A stretch of 20,847 nucleotides of DNA, taken from an uncultured Collinsella sp. (GTDB lineage Bacteria; Actinomycetota; Coriobacteriia; Coriobacteriales; Coriobacteriaceae). Positions 1 to 11,309 of this stretch are shown piece by piece. A program made the translations under genes and the position numbers. A model generated the notes under the pieces. The model was not told the origin of the DNA. It ran no database searches and was given only the letters and a program-made list of their open reading frames with translations. Location: contig CALGZY010000222.1 in NCBI GenBank assembly GCA_937934355.1, forward strand, positions 1 to 20,847, in the 5' to 3' direction. Numbering within the stretch: the stretch's first letter is position 1; the number at the start of each line of letters is the position of its first letter.

Positions 1-1684
<1,684 letters not shown>

Positions 1685-1685
1685 A

Positions 1686-3125
1686 TTAGTTCTCCTCGGT
1701 CTCAGCGGTCTCGGACTCAGCAAAGTTCCAGCCGGCAAGGCGGTCCTTCGCGGTGTCGATGTCCAGGTAGTTCTCCTCGCCGTCCATGAGTCGCGTAAAG
1801 GCGGTAAAGAGATAGTGGGCATCGGTGGGGCCAGGCGAGGCCTCGGGGTGGTACTGGACCGAGAAGCACGGTGCGTCGAGCAGCTGGATGCCCTCGGCGG
1901 TGCCGTCGTTGAGGTTCACGTGCGTCAGGCGAATGCGACCAAAGCGCTCGTTCATCACGACCGGCGCGATTCCGCGGCGCACCCAGACGCGCAGATCTCC
2001 ATCGGCCGCATGCTCGGTCTCGCCGCCGGAAAGCTCGGGGACAAGCTTGCCCAAGCTGGGGAACAGCAGGCCAAAGCCATGGTTTTGCGCGGTGATCTCC
2101 ACTCGACGGCTTACCAAGTTCATGACCGGCTGGTTGCCACCGCGGTGGCCGAACTTAAGCTTTTCCATCTGGGCGCCGCAGGCCAGGCTGATCATCTGGT
2201 GACCAAGACAAATACCAAAGACCGGCACCTTGCCGATCAGCTGCTGCACCTGCTCGTAGGTCTCCACCACGGCGTCGGGGTCGCCGGGTCCGTTGGACAA
2301 AAAGACGCCATCGGGATTCATGTCGAGCACCTCACTCGCAGGCGTATCCCACGGCACGACGGTAAGGTCGCAGCCGGCGCGGACCAGCCCTTCCAGAATG
2401 CCGCGCTTCACACCGCAGTCGTAGGCGACCACTTTGTGACGGGCAGGAGCGGCAGCCGAAAGCGCAAAGTCATGCGTGGCAGGCAGGTCGGCGGCCACAA
2501 ACTCATGAGGCGCGGGGCAACTTACGGTCTTGACCAGGTTCTCGCCTACCAGCGTGGGCGCTGCGGCCAGACGCTCGGCAAGCTCGTCGACGTCGAAGAT
2601 CTCGGTCGAGATAATGCCCATCTTGGAGCCGTTGTCGCGCAGGTGGCGCACAAGAGCGCGGGTGTCGACGCCCTCGATAGCGACGATACCGTGAGCGCGC
2701 AGGTACTCCGGCACGCTGACGGCCGAGCGCCAGTTAGAAGGCGTGGCGCACATGTCGCGAACGATCATGCCGCGCATAGCCGGAGCGCTCGCAGGGCGCA
2801 CGGCGTCGCCGGGGAAGGCCGACTGGACGTCGGTCTCGTCGATACCGTAATTGCCGATCTGTGGATAGGTCATGGTTACGATTTGGCCGGCATAACTCGG
2901 GTCGGTCATGACCTCAAAGTAGCCCTCGAGCGAGGTGTTGAAGCAGACTTCGCCGGTCGCGGTGCCCTCGGCGCCGCATGCACGTCCATAAAAAATGGTC
3001 CCATCCTCAAGATACAGGATGCAGGGACCGCAGGTGCCCTTGCTGGTTTTGGCCAGCATACGCTGGCAAAGCTCGCTGGGCGCGAAGGTGCGGGCGGCAG
3101 CGCCCGCGGTATGGTTGTTCGCCAT
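1686..3125 (-). CDS. carA: Carbamoyl-phosphate synthase small (glutaminase) subunit
   Basis: CarA hydrolyses glutamine and passes ammonia to CarB. The class I amidotransferase triad is visible: nucleophile Cys306 in GICLGHQ, and His426 and Glu428 in [10 protein letters not shown]. The N-terminal CPSase small-chain domain carries [20 protein letters not shown] near residues 62-81. The chosen ATG gives 479 aa and has AAGGAG a few bases upstream; an in-frame ATG at 3146 would add seven residues but lacks such a site. The protein is about 100 residues longer than E. coli CarA (382). Part is an N-terminal extension of about 30 residues, part a C-terminal Glu-rich tail, and part an insertion at about 351-398 between QNHGF and THVNLNDGT, which are nearly adjacent in usual CarA proteins. 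It is transcribed with carB. Confidence 0.96.
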   Translation of the reverse strand: MANNHTAGAAARTFAPSELCQRMLAKTSKGTCGPCILYLEDGTIFYGRACGAEGTATGEVCFNTSLEGYFEVMTDPSYAGQIVTMTYPQIGNYGIDETDVQSAFPGDAVRPASAPAMRGMIVRDMCATPSNWRSAVSVPEYLRAHGIVAIEGVDTRALVRHLRDNGSKMGIISTEIFDVDELAERLAAAPTLVGENLVKTVSCPAPHEFVAADLPATHDFALSAAAPARHKVVAYDCGVKRGILEGLVRAGCDLTVVPWDTPASEVLDMNPDGVFLSNGPGDPDAVVETYEQVQQLIGKVPVFGICLGHQMISLACGAQMEKLKFGHRGGNQPVMNLVSRRVEITAQNHGFGLLFPSLGKLVPELSGGETEHAADGDLRVWVRRGIAPVVMNERFGRIRLTHVNLNDGTAEGIQLLDAPCFSVQYHPEASPGPTDAHYLFTAFTRLMDGEENYLDIDTAKDRLAGWNFAESETAETEEN

Positions 3126-3136
3126 AGTTCTCCTTC

Positions 3137-3154
3137 CCGGTCTCACAGGACCGG
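3137..3154 (-). promoter_or_regulatory. Short hairpin directly before the carA ribosome site
   Basis: A perfect 6-bp inverted repeat (CCGGTC / GACCGG, 6-nt loop) ends next to the GAAGGAG ribosome site of carA on the minus strand. It could influence initiation in the leader. Its position is seen directly; its function is inference. Confidence 0.35.
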
Positions 3155-3183
3155 TTTAAAGGTGTGTAGTTAGGCCTCGCGGT

Positions 3184-3239
3184 ATTGTAACCGCAAGCAT
3201 GCCTCATGGCGTTAATTTCATCGAAATGTTTACGAAATG
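3184..3239 (-). promoter_or_regulatory. Candidate carAB promoter and upstream repeats
   Basis: On the minus strand a TACAAT -10-like hexamer lies at 3189-3184. The -35 at normal spacing (about 3212-3207) is poor. Just upstream are two direct copies of CATTTCG (3239-3233 and 3228-3222), one of them part of a 5-bp inverted repeat ATTTC-ATC-GAAAT (3215-3227). A weak -35 next to repeats fits a regulated promoter, but I cannot name the regulator. Confidence 0.35.
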
Positions 3240-3286
3240 ATAATTATGACTTTCTATGCATAATGATTATTTAATCCCCGTCCCAG

Positions 3287-3327
3287 AAAAATCATCCCGC
3301 GCGGGCTTGTGGCTCACGCGGGATGAT
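3287..3327 (-). terminator. Rho-independent terminator after the 320-aa membrane protein gene
   Basis: A perfect 11-bp stem (3291-3301 with 3317-3327, 15-nt loop) is followed on the minus strand by TTTTCT. It begins 10 bases after the stop of the gene at 3337-4299 and separates that unit from carAB. Confidence 0.85.
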
Positions 3328-3336
3328 GGCGTCTTA

Positions 3337-4299
3337 TTATTTCTTGTCCTGCTCCAGCAGTTCGGACGGCGTGCGATCGGGCTTGCCACCGCGGAAAATC
3401 TCGCGGCCATGCAGACGATGCTCCAGGTCACGTTCGGCCTTTTCCTCGTCAATCTTGGTCTGGCTCACCACCGGGTCCTCAATCAACGACGACACCGAGT
3501 TCACCTGCTTCTGAATGCGCTCGGCAATGGTGTCATCCATACTCACGATGCGCATCTTCCAGTCGATACTCGTGGCGTTGGATGAGCTCTTGGTCCACAC
3601 GAACGTCAAAATGGCGCTCTGGTGGCCCCGCGCGGGGAACATGCCAAAGAAGGAATCGTGCTGAATGTTGCTATCCTCGTCGATATAGGCGTGAACGTTA
3701 TACACCACGCGGTCGATCTTATCGTTGAGCAGCGCGTTGGTCGCAAGCGCCGCGGCCTGGATCTGCCCGTTGGACAGCAGCTCGAGCTCGTTGGCAGACG
3801 ATGTGTCCAACACCGTCACCTCGACCGTGCCCGTACGCCCATCGGCTTCATCGACGGTAAAGTCGAGCGGGAACTGCGTAAAGCCGTTGCCCCATTCAAG
3901 TCCACCCTTGAGCGCGGTCGAAACGGTATCAACCGAAACGCTCTCGGACAGGTTGGCGGTATTCAGACGGCGCATCACGCCGTAGCCAATCTGCATGCCC
4001 ACGATCAGCACCAAAATACCGATGACCACGGCCATCGCGGTCTTTGTAATGGTATGGCTCACCTGCGAGCCCGAAGGATCGTCCTCGGACAGCGGGTCGA
4101 TATGTTTTGCCTGGCTCGCGCGGTCCTCGCTGCGCAGCTGCGCTAGCGCCGCTTTGTCACCGCGCTTGGCCGCAGCCTCCTTCTCACGCATGCGCTCGGT
4201 ACGCTTTTTGGCAAGCGTAGGATCCAAGACGCCGGATGCATCGATTTCGGAGAATAACTCCGTCACTTCTTCCGGAGTCAAAGGGTTCTTGTCAGCCAT
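3337..4299 (-). CDS. Single-pass membrane protein of unknown function
   Basis: I do not recognise this 320-aa protein. Residues 1-85 are charged and hydrophilic (MADKNPLTPEEVTELFSEID, then a Lys/Arg/Glu/Ala-rich stretch near 30-62). One clear transmembrane helix lies at about 88-109 (AMAVVIGILVLIVGMQIGYG). The remaining 210 residues look like a globular extracytoplasmic domain that ends in a charged helix (260-320). No signal peptide, cysteine motif or enzyme motif is visible. The ATG has AGGAAG upstream. The gene starts only 19 bases after the stop of the ABC exporter and is followed by a terminator, so the two are very likely cotranscribed, and a role in export or envelope function is plausible but inferred. 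Confidence 0.85.
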   Translation of the reverse strand: MADKNPLTPEEVTELFSEIDASGVLDPTLAKKRTERMREKEAAAKRGDKAALAQLRSEDRASQAKHIDPLSEDDPSGSQVSHTITKTAMAVVIGILVLIVGMQIGYGVMRRLNTANLSESVSVDTVSTALKGGLEWGNGFTQFPLDFTVDEADGRTGTVEVTVLDTSSANELELLSNGQIQAAALATNALLNDKIDRVVYNVHAYIDEDSNIQHDSFFGMFPARGHQSAILTFVWTKSSSNATSIDWKMRIVSMDDTIAERIQKQVNSVSSLIEDPVVSQTKIDEEKAERDLEHRLHGREIFRGGKPDRTPSELLEQDKK

Positions 4300-4318
4300 A
4301 AACTTCCTGTCATATCAA

Positions 4319-6091
4319 TCAGTCGAGCTCGTGCGCACGCGCACCTTCGAACTGCATTCGATAGTAACGGGCATAGGTGCCGCCACGGGCGAGAAGCTCC
4401 TCGTGCGTGCCACGCTCCACAACGCGACCATGCTCAACGGTCGCAATCTCGTCGGCATGCTTAATGGTCGAAAGACGGTGGGCGATGATGATTGTGGTAC
4501 GGCCGCGTGCCAGCTCTTCGAGCGACTCCTGGACCGCCTCCTCGCTCTCGTTATCCAAAGCACTCGTCGCCTCGTCCAAGATCAAGATTTTGGGATTCTT
4601 GAGAAACACGCGCGCGATGGCAACGCGCTGCTTCTGTCCGCCCGAAAGACGGCTGCCGCGCTCGCCCACGACCGTGTCATAGCCCTGTGGAAGCGACTCG
4701 ATAAAGGCATCGATGTTGGCGCGACGGGCGGCCTCGGCGATCTCTTCTGCCGTAGCACCCGGCTTGCCGTAGGCGATGTTCTCGCCGATCGTACCGTCAA
4801 ACAGATAGACATCCTGCTGCACCAGGCCGATGGCACGACGCAGGCTCTGCTGCGTCACATCGCGCACGTCTTGACCGTCGATGCTAATGGATCCGGTAGC
4901 CACGTCATAAAAGCGCGGCAGCAGCGAACAGGTCGTGGACTTGCCACCGCCCGAAGGGCCAACCAAAGCGATGGTCTGCCCGGGCTTGATGGACAGGTCC
5001 ATATGGTCGATAACGGGACGCTCGTCGGCATCGCCCTCGCCCAGCTCAACATCCTCGTAGTTAAAGCACACGTCGTGATACTCCACGGCGCCGGCAGTCA
5101 CCTGCAGATCCGTGGCGCCCGGCTTGTCCTGGATATCCGGCGCGGTCGAGAGCACCTCGTCCATACGCTTAAAGCCGGCGATAGCCTTCTGATACGTTTC
5201 GGCCGAATTGACGAGTGTCTCGAGCGGCGTGCAGAACAGCGAAATGTAGAGAGCGAAGGTTGCCATATCGACCACTTGCAGCTGACCCTGGGCAACGAGC
5301 CAACCACCCAGTAGCACCACGATCACATAGAGCACACCCGAGAGCAGGCCATACGTCGCGGTATAGACGCCCATGGCGTGATACATGTTCTCCTTGGACG
5401 AAAGGTAGCGATTGTTGGAGGCGCGGAACTTGAAGCGTTCGGTCTCCTCATTGGCAAAGCTCTTGACCACGCGCATGCCCGCCAGCGAATCCTGCAGCTG
5501 CGCATTAATGCCGCTGATTTTTTTTCGGTTGTCGCTAAAGACCTCGCGCATGCGCATGTTCTGCCAAAACATGATGACCGCAAACGCTGCCGTCACCACA
5601 GCCATGGCAAGCGCCAGCACCGGGGCGATGGTAAAGAGGATCACAAACGAGCCGATGATCTCGATGCCGCAGATGATGATCCACTCGGGCACGTGGTGCG
5701 CCGCCTCGCAGATATCGAACAGGTCGTTGACCACGCGGCTCATCATGTCGCCCGAGCTGTTGCGGTCGAAGTACGTAAAGCTAAAGCGCTCATACTGGTC
5801 GAACAGGTCCTCGCGCATCTTGGACTCCATGCGCGCACCCATCACGTGGCCCCAGTAGCTCACAAAGTAGCGGCAGGCGCAGCGAACGGCATACATCAGT
5901 ACCAAGCCCACCGCGATCATGCCGAGCGCCTGCATAATGGCAGCCTGACCCTGAGTAAATAGCCCGCCGGTCAAATTGCGCAGGATAATGGGGAACGCCA
6001 GGTCAATGGCGGCAAGCACCAAAGCGCAAACAGTATCAGCAACAAAAAGCCCCATCTGGGGCTCGTAATACGAAAGAAACCTCTTCAGCAT
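4319..6091 (-). CDS. ABC exporter, fused transmembrane and ATPase domains (multidrug/lipid type)
   Basis: This is a 590-aa half-size type IV (MsbA/BmrA-like) exporter expected to work as a dimer in the cytoplasmic membrane. The transmembrane domain covers about residues 1-310, with hydrophobic helices near 15-37, 52-75, 137-175 and 245-290. The ATPase domain has Walker A GPSGGGKST (378-386), Q-loop QQDVY (425-429), signature LSGGQ (483-487), Walker B ILILDEA (502-508) and H-loop His538, so it looks catalytically intact. The ATG has GAGG five bases upstream. The substrate cannot be told from sequence; multidrug, lipid and peptide exporters share this architecture. It is followed 19 bases later by a membrane protein of unknown function. 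Confidence 0.93.
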   Translation of the reverse strand: MLKRFLSYYEPQMGLFVADTVCALVLAAIDLAFPIILRNLTGGLFTQGQAAIMQALGMIAVGLVLMYAVRCACRYFVSYWGHVMGARMESKMREDLFDQYERFSFTYFDRNSSGDMMSRVVNDLFDICEAAHHVPEWIIICGIEIIGSFVILFTIAPVLALAMAVVTAAFAVIMFWQNMRMREVFSDNRKKISGINAQLQDSLAGMRVVKSFANEETERFKFRASNNRYLSSKENMYHAMGVYTATYGLLSGVLYVIVVLLGGWLVAQGQLQVVDMATFALYISLFCTPLETLVNSAETYQKAIAGFKRMDEVLSTAPDIQDKPGATDLQVTAGAVEYHDVCFNYEDVELGEGDADERPVIDHMDLSIKPGQTIALVGPSGGGKSTTCSLLPRFYDVATGSISIDGQDVRDVTQQSLRRAIGLVQQDVYLFDGTIGENIAYGKPGATAEEIAEAARRANIDAFIESLPQGYDTVVGERGSRLSGGQKQRVAIARVFLKNPKILILDEATSALDNESEEAVQESLEELARGRTTIIIAHRLSTIKHADEIATVEHGRVVERGTHEELLARGGTYARYYRMQFEGARAHELD

Positions 6092-6122
6092 GTGATCCTC
6101 AAAGAAATATCAGCAACGTAAG

Positions 6123-6161
6123 GCCCTGGGACAAAGCAATCAGTAGTACTTGTCCCAGGGC
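6123..6161. terminator. Strong hairpin between the Nudix and ABC exporter genes
   Basis: A perfect 12-bp stem (6123-6134 with 6150-6161, 15-nt loop) begins 12 bases after the Nudix stop. There is no T tract on either strand, so termination would be weak or factor-dependent. It may instead be a processing or stability hairpin that sets exporter expression within a readthrough transcript. Confidence 0.5.
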
Positions 6162-6173
6162 TATCCCCACTCG

Positions 6174-6869
6174 TTAAAGCTCCGTGCCCCCAAGGCGGTG
6201 AGCGATGCTGTCGCAGGCCAAGGCGCCTACGACGGTCTTGGCGTCTTCGATCTTGCCGTCGAGTACGGCGTCGATCAGCTCGTGCAGCGGCACCAGGTCC
6301 ACGTTGACAAACTCGTCATCATCGGGGTTGGGCGCATCAAACTCGAGCTTGGTAGCCAAGTAGATGTGGATGATCTCATCGCAAAAACCGCAGGACGTGA
6401 CAATCGACGTCAAAAAGCGAATACGACCAGCCCTAAAGCCCGTCTCCTCATGCAGTTCGCGCTTGGCGCAATCGAGCGGGTCCTCGCCCGGGTCGAGCTT
6501 GCCGGCGGGAATCTCGACCGTCACGCGGTCAATGGCGGTGCGGTACTGACGCACCAGTACGATCTTGCCGCTCTCGGTCAGTGCCACAACGGCCGCCGCA
6601 CCCGGATGGCGAACGATATCGCGGGCGCTGCGGTGACCGTTGGGCAGCTCAACCTCAAGACGGTGGACGTCGAGGATCTTGCCCTTCCAGGCGCACTCCT
6701 CCGAAAGAATCTTCTCGTGCAGCTCGGCATCGTGCGGGTCGTCGTCGCCCAGCACCAGCGCCGGCTCGTCAGCGACCTCGCCACCAGGCTCGCCCTCGGC
6801 GTGCCCATACATGCGGCTGTCCTCTTCGACGATCTGCGCGTCCACGAGCTCTTCGTTCTTCTCGTCCAT
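6174..6869 (-). CDS. Nudix hydrolase, ADP-ribose pyrophosphatase-like
   Basis: A 231-aa Nudix hydrolase, probably cleaving ADP-ribose or related nucleoside diphosphate sugars to AMP plus a sugar phosphate. The complete Nudix box runs from Gly123 to Phe145, with Glu129, Arg137-Glu138 and Glu141-Glu142 in the required GX5EX7REUXEEXGU pattern. Upstream is VRQYRTAIDRVTVEIPAG, typical of the NudF/ADP-ribose branch. The first 50 residues are an acidic, probably disordered extension. I chose the second ATG (MDEKNEE) because AGAGGA lies nine bases upstream; the ATG at 6878 has this site almost touching it. It starts 21 bases after the purD stop and is probably cotranscribed with it. The exact substrate is inferred. 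Confidence 0.92.
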   Translation of the reverse strand: MDEKNEELVDAQIVEEDSRMYGHAEGEPGGEVADEPALVLGDDDPHDAELHEKILSEECAWKGKILDVHRLEVELPNGHRSARDIVRHPGAAAVVALTESGKIVLVRQYRTAIDRVTVEIPAGKLDPGEDPLDCAKRELHEETGFRAGRIRFLTSIVTSCGFCDEIIHIYLATKLEFDAPNPDDDEFVNVDLVPLHELIDAVLDGKIEDAKTVVGALACDSIAHRLGGTEL

Positions 6870-6890
6870 CCGTCTCATTCCTCTCGGATT

Positions 6891-8195
6891 TTAGGCATCC
6901 CAGGCGTCGCGGCCGCGCAGCGCGCGCAGGCCGATGTCGTGACGCAGGGTCTTGCCCTCAAAATCAATCTTCTCGCAGGCCTCGTAGGCAAGGTTGCGAG
7001 CGTTCTCGAACGTGTCGCCCAGAGCGGTCACGGCAAGCACGCGGCCACCATTGGTCACGAGCTGGCCGTCCACCACGGCAGTGCCCGCGTGGTACACGGT
7101 CACGTTCTCCATGGCCTCGGCATCCTCAATACCGGTGATGACCTTGCCTTTCTCGTAGCTGCCGGGGTAGCCCGCGCTCGTCAGGACAACGGCCACGGCC
7201 CACTCGTCACGCCAGTCGAGCTCAATCTGATCGAGCTCGCAGTTGGCGCAGGCGAGCATAACCTCGACCAGGTCGTTCTTGAGGCGCGGCAGCACGACCT
7301 GCGTCTCGGGGTCGCCAAAGCGGGCGTTGAACTCCAGCACCTTGGGGCCGGCGGGGGTGAGCATAAAGCCGCCATACAGGCAGCCGCGGTAGTCGATGCC
7401 CTCGGCAGCGAGCTCGGCCACGGTCTGCTCCATGACTTTCACCATGGTGGCGTGCTCCTCGTCGGTCACGATGGGTACTGGGCTGTAAACGCCCATGCCA
7501 CCGGTGTTGGGACCCTTGTCGCCCTCGAGCGCACGCTTGTGGTCCTGCGAAGTGGCCATGGGGCGCACGGTCTTGCCGTCGGTAAAGGCCAGCAGCGAGC
7601 ACTCGGGGCCGGTCAGCATCTCCTCGATGACCACGGTATTGCCGGCATCGCCAAAGGTGCCGCCAAAACACTCGCGCACGGCCTCCTCGGCCTGCTCGAG
7701 CTCAGTCGCCACGATAACGCCCTTGCCCGCGGCAAGGCCGTCGGCCTTCACGACCAGCGGGGCGCCCTGCTCGCGCACGTAGGCGAGAGCCGAGGCCTCG
7801 TCAGTAAACGAGCCATAGGCGGCCGTCGGGATGTTCGCGCGCTCCATGAGCTGCTTGGAGAACAGCTTGGAGCCCTCCATCTGAGCGCCCTCGGCACCCG
7901 GGCCAAAGCAGGGAATGCCCGCCGCGCGCACGGCGTCGGCCACGCCCGCCACGAGCGGAGCCTCGGGGCCAATTACCACGAGTCCGCATCCGTGGCTCCG
8001 AGCAAACGCCGCCACGGCCGCAGGATCGCAGTCGTCGAGAACAACGTTCTCGCCACAGCTCGCGGTGCCGCCGTTGCCCGGCGCGATGTAGAGCTTGCCG
8101 GCGCGCGGTGATGCCGCGAGCTTAGCTGCCAAAGCATGCTCACGGCCGCCGCTGCCCAACAACAGGATGTCGATGGTTTGAGTGTCCGCCTTCAA
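6891..8195 (-). CDS. purD: Phosphoribosylamine-glycine ligase (GAR synthetase)
   Basis: PurD ligates glycine to phosphoribosylamine with ATP, the second step of de novo purine synthesis. The 434-aa protein has the family start LLLGSGGREHALA, the ATP-grasp segments GPEAPLVAGVADA and VVKADGLAAGKGVIVA, and the C-terminal EFNARFGDPETQ. The length matches the family (E. coli 429). The start is a TTG codon with a perfect AGGAGG five bases upstream; it places about seven extra residues before the beta strand. The gene follows the purA terminator and is followed by the Nudix gene after 21 bases. Confidence 0.96.
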   Translation of the reverse strand: MKADTQTIDILLLGSGGREHALAAKLAASPRAGKLYIAPGNGGTASCGENVVLDDCDPAAVAAFARSHGCGLVVIGPEAPLVAGVADAVRAAGIPCFGPGAEGAQMEGSKLFSKQLMERANIPTAAYGSFTDEASALAYVREQGAPLVVKADGLAAGKGVIVATELEQAEEAVRECFGGTFGDAGNTVVIEEMLTGPECSLLAFTDGKTVRPMATSQDHKRALEGDKGPNTGGMGVYSPVPIVTDEEHATMVKVMEQTVAELAAEGIDYRGCLYGGFMLTPAGPKVLEFNARFGDPETQVVLPRLKNDLVEVMLACANCELDQIELDWRDEWAVAVVLTSAGYPGSYEKGKVITGIEDAEAMENVTVYHAGTAVVDGQLVTNGGRVLAVTALGDTFENARNLAYEACEKIDFEGKTLRHDIGLRALRGRDAWDA

Positions 8196-8218
8196 GGGTG
8201 CCTCCTCTATGGATTAAC

Positions 8219-8237
8219 GGCTCGCTCCGCGCGAGCC
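8219..8237 (-). promoter_or_regulatory. Hairpin in the purD leader
   Basis: A perfect 7-bp inverted repeat (GGCTCGC / GCGAGCC, 5-nt loop) lies between the purA terminator and the purD AGGAGG site. It is not followed by a T tract, so it is not a terminator. Role unknown. Confidence 0.35.
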
Positions 8238-8246
8238 CTTTGCAAG

Positions 8247-8291
8247 CAAATATACCCCTCGGCCGCCCGCTTGGGCTGCAAAGGGGTATAT
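8247..8291 (-). terminator. Terminator after purA
   Basis: A perfect 10-bp stem (8250-8259 with 8282-8291) encloses a 22-nt loop that contains its own small GCCC/GGGC hairpin. On the minus strand it is followed by TTTGCTT. It starts about 23 bases after the purA stop. Confidence 0.7.
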
Positions 8292-8313
8292 CGCAATAAC
8301 CAAATAGTCCCGA

Positions 8314-9609
<1,296 letters not shown>

Positions 9610-9666
9610 TTACATTCATGGACTGTCTACGCGCCACGCCGGCACGCAGAAGCACAAAACATTCCC

Positions 9667-9695
9667 AGTATACCCGTGCAACGGGCGCCTGTCCT
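9667..9695 (-). promoter_or_regulatory. Candidate purA promoter
   Basis: On the minus strand AGGACA (9695-9690) and TATACT (9672-9667) are separated by 17 bases. The -10 matches consensus at five of six positions and the -35 at four. The -35 overlaps the dnaB stop codon. This is consensus matching only. Confidence 0.45.
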
Positions 9696-11085
9696 ACTCC
9701 TCGGCATGTGCCCCATCAAGCTCATAGAACTTGGTGGATGCCGGCAGGAACATCAGGTCGACGTCGCCGATCGGGCCCGAACGGTTCTTGGCCACGACGA
9801 TGCGCGTAACGCCCTCGTCGGGTCGATCGTCGCGCGAGGCTTCGGCCTCGTCGGCGGAGCGGTCCAAGAACATAACGATATCGGCGTCCTGTTCGATGGA
9901 GCCCGATTCACGAAGGTCGGAAAGCTGTGGGCGCTTGCCGGTACGGGATTCGACCTGACGCGAGAGCTGTGACAGCGCGATGAGCGGGATCTTGAGCTCC
10001 TTGGCCATGATCTTCAAACCACGCGACATCTCCGAGACCTCGACGGTACGGCTCTCGGAGCGGCGTCCCGGCGGAGGACTCACCAGCTGCAGGTAGTCCA
10101 AAATGATGATTGCCTTCTCCTTGTTATGGAGCATACGGCGGCTCTTGGCGCGAATCTCGGTCACTGTGGTGCCGGGCGTATCGTCAATCAGAATATCGAG
10201 CTTGGACAAGGTCTGCGTAGCCTCGTTGATATTGGCCCACTGCTCGGGGCTAATGCGGCCCATGCGGAAGTCGCTGATCGAGATCATGGCGTAGGCGCAA
10301 ATCAGACGCTGGGCAATTTCCTTGCCCGACATCTCCAGCGAGAAAAAGCCGACGGTATAACCGGCAGCGGCAGCGTTAAGTGCCAGGTTCAGAGCGAACG
10401 ACGTCTTACCTACAGCAGGACGGGCGCCGATGATGATGAGCTGGCCCTCGCGAAAACCCATGAGCATGCGGTCGAGCGACGGGAAGCCCGTGGGCACGCC
10501 CGCAGCCTGGCCACCGGCCTGGCACACTTCCTCGGCCTCGTTATAGGCCTCGACCATAAACTCGGTCAGCGTCTTGTAGCTCGACTTGACCTCGCGTGCC
10601 GTGACCTTGAGCAGCTTGCTCTCGGCCAGCTCGACAACCTCTTTGGTGTCGGTGGGGGCGTTATATGCCAGCGCGTTGATCTCGTTGGTGGCGCCGATCA
10701 GCTCACGCAGCATCGAATCACGGCGAACGATGGCGGCATGGTGCTGCCAGTTGACGAGCGACAGGGTCTGACCCATCAACTCCAAAATGTACGCTTCGCC
10801 GCCCACGGCATCGAGTTTGTTGATGCTTCGCAGGTAATCGATCAGCGAAATGGAGTCGATGGGAATGCGACTGTTGTACATATCGACCATCGCGGTATAG
10901 ATGGTCTTATGAATGGGCCGGTAGAAGTCATCGGGCTGCAGCTCGACCTGGGCCTCTTCGACCACCTCGGGCGATAGCAGCATAGCGGCCAGTACATTGG
11001 CCTCTGCATCTTGGTTTTGGGGAAGACCCAACTTTGAGCCGCGGTCCTCAACCGTCAGCCCGGTCTCCCTATCGTCATATGCCAT
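9694..11085 (-). CDS. dnaB: Replicative DNA helicase
   Basis: DnaB is the hexameric helicase that unwinds DNA at the fork. The N-terminal DnaB domain is at about residues 20-120 (PQNQDAEANVLAAMLLSPE). The RecA-like domain has Walker A GARPAVGKTSF (220-230), catalytic Glu251 in FFSLEM, Walker B IIILDYLQL (327-335), and the arginine-finger/H4 region with LSQLSRQVESR and DLRESGSIEQDAD near 371-402. I chose the third in-frame ATG of a cluster (MAYDDRETG, 463 aa) because GAGG is six bases upstream; starts at 11097 or 11091 would add a few residues. No intein is present. It lies after the ribosomal/ssb operon, the usual order in many Gram-positives. Confidence 0.97.
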   Translation of the reverse strand: MAYDDRETGLTVEDRGSKLGLPQNQDAEANVLAAMLLSPEVVEEAQVELQPDDFYRPIHKTIYTAMVDMYNSRIPIDSISLIDYLRSINKLDAVGGEAYILELMGQTLSLVNWQHHAAIVRRDSMLRELIGATNEINALAYNAPTDTKEVVELAESKLLKVTAREVKSSYKTLTEFMVEAYNEAEEVCQAGGQAAGVPTGFPSLDRMLMGFREGQLIIIGARPAVGKTSFALNLALNAAAAGYTVGFFSLEMSGKEIAQRLICAYAMISISDFRMGRISPEQWANINEATQTLSKLDILIDDTPGTTVTEIRAKSRRMLHNKEKAIIILDYLQLVSPPPGRRSESRTVEVSEMSRGLKIMAKELKIPLIALSQLSRQVESRTGKRPQLSDLRESGSIEQDADIVMFLDRSADEAEASRDDRPDEGVTRIVVAKNRSGPIGDVDLMFLPASTKFYELDGAHAEE

Positions 11086-11118
11086 GAGCATCCTCATTCA
11101 TATCGCTTGCGAGCATCC

Positions 11119-11127
11119 ATAGTATCA
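11119..11127 (-). promoter_or_regulatory. Possible extended -10 promoter for dnaB
   Basis: TGATACTAT on the minus strand fits the extended -10 pattern (TGnTAnnnT), about 34 bases upstream of the dnaB start. No convincing -35 is present. Confidence 0.3.
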
Positions 11128-11239
11128 GCCACGGTCCCAAAACGCGCCGCGCGCCGCCAATCATCACCGAACCAAACGGATGAACGGTCCTGTATATAGG
11201 ACTTCGACGCAACGTTCACCATGACGCTCGCTCAGCGCA

Positions 11240-11277
11240 ACAAACAAAAGGGCGCCCTGGTTTCCCAGAGCGCCCTT
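11240..11277 (-). terminator. Terminator of the rpsF-ssb-rpsR-rplI operon
   Basis: A stem of 8 bp, one mismatch, then 4 bp (11248-11255 with 11270-11277, TTTC loop on the plus strand) is followed on the minus strand by TTTTGTTTGTT. It lies about 32 bases after the rplI stop and separates the operon from dnaB. Confidence 0.88.
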
Positions 11278-11309
11278 CTTAGAACAAGATTGTTGCGTTG
11301 CAGCAAATG

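Noticed and set aside
6150..8111. 653-aa open frame on the plus strand
   Set aside because: It lies antisense to the Nudix gene and purD and has the His/Leu/Ala/Val/Gly-rich composition of a shadow frame.
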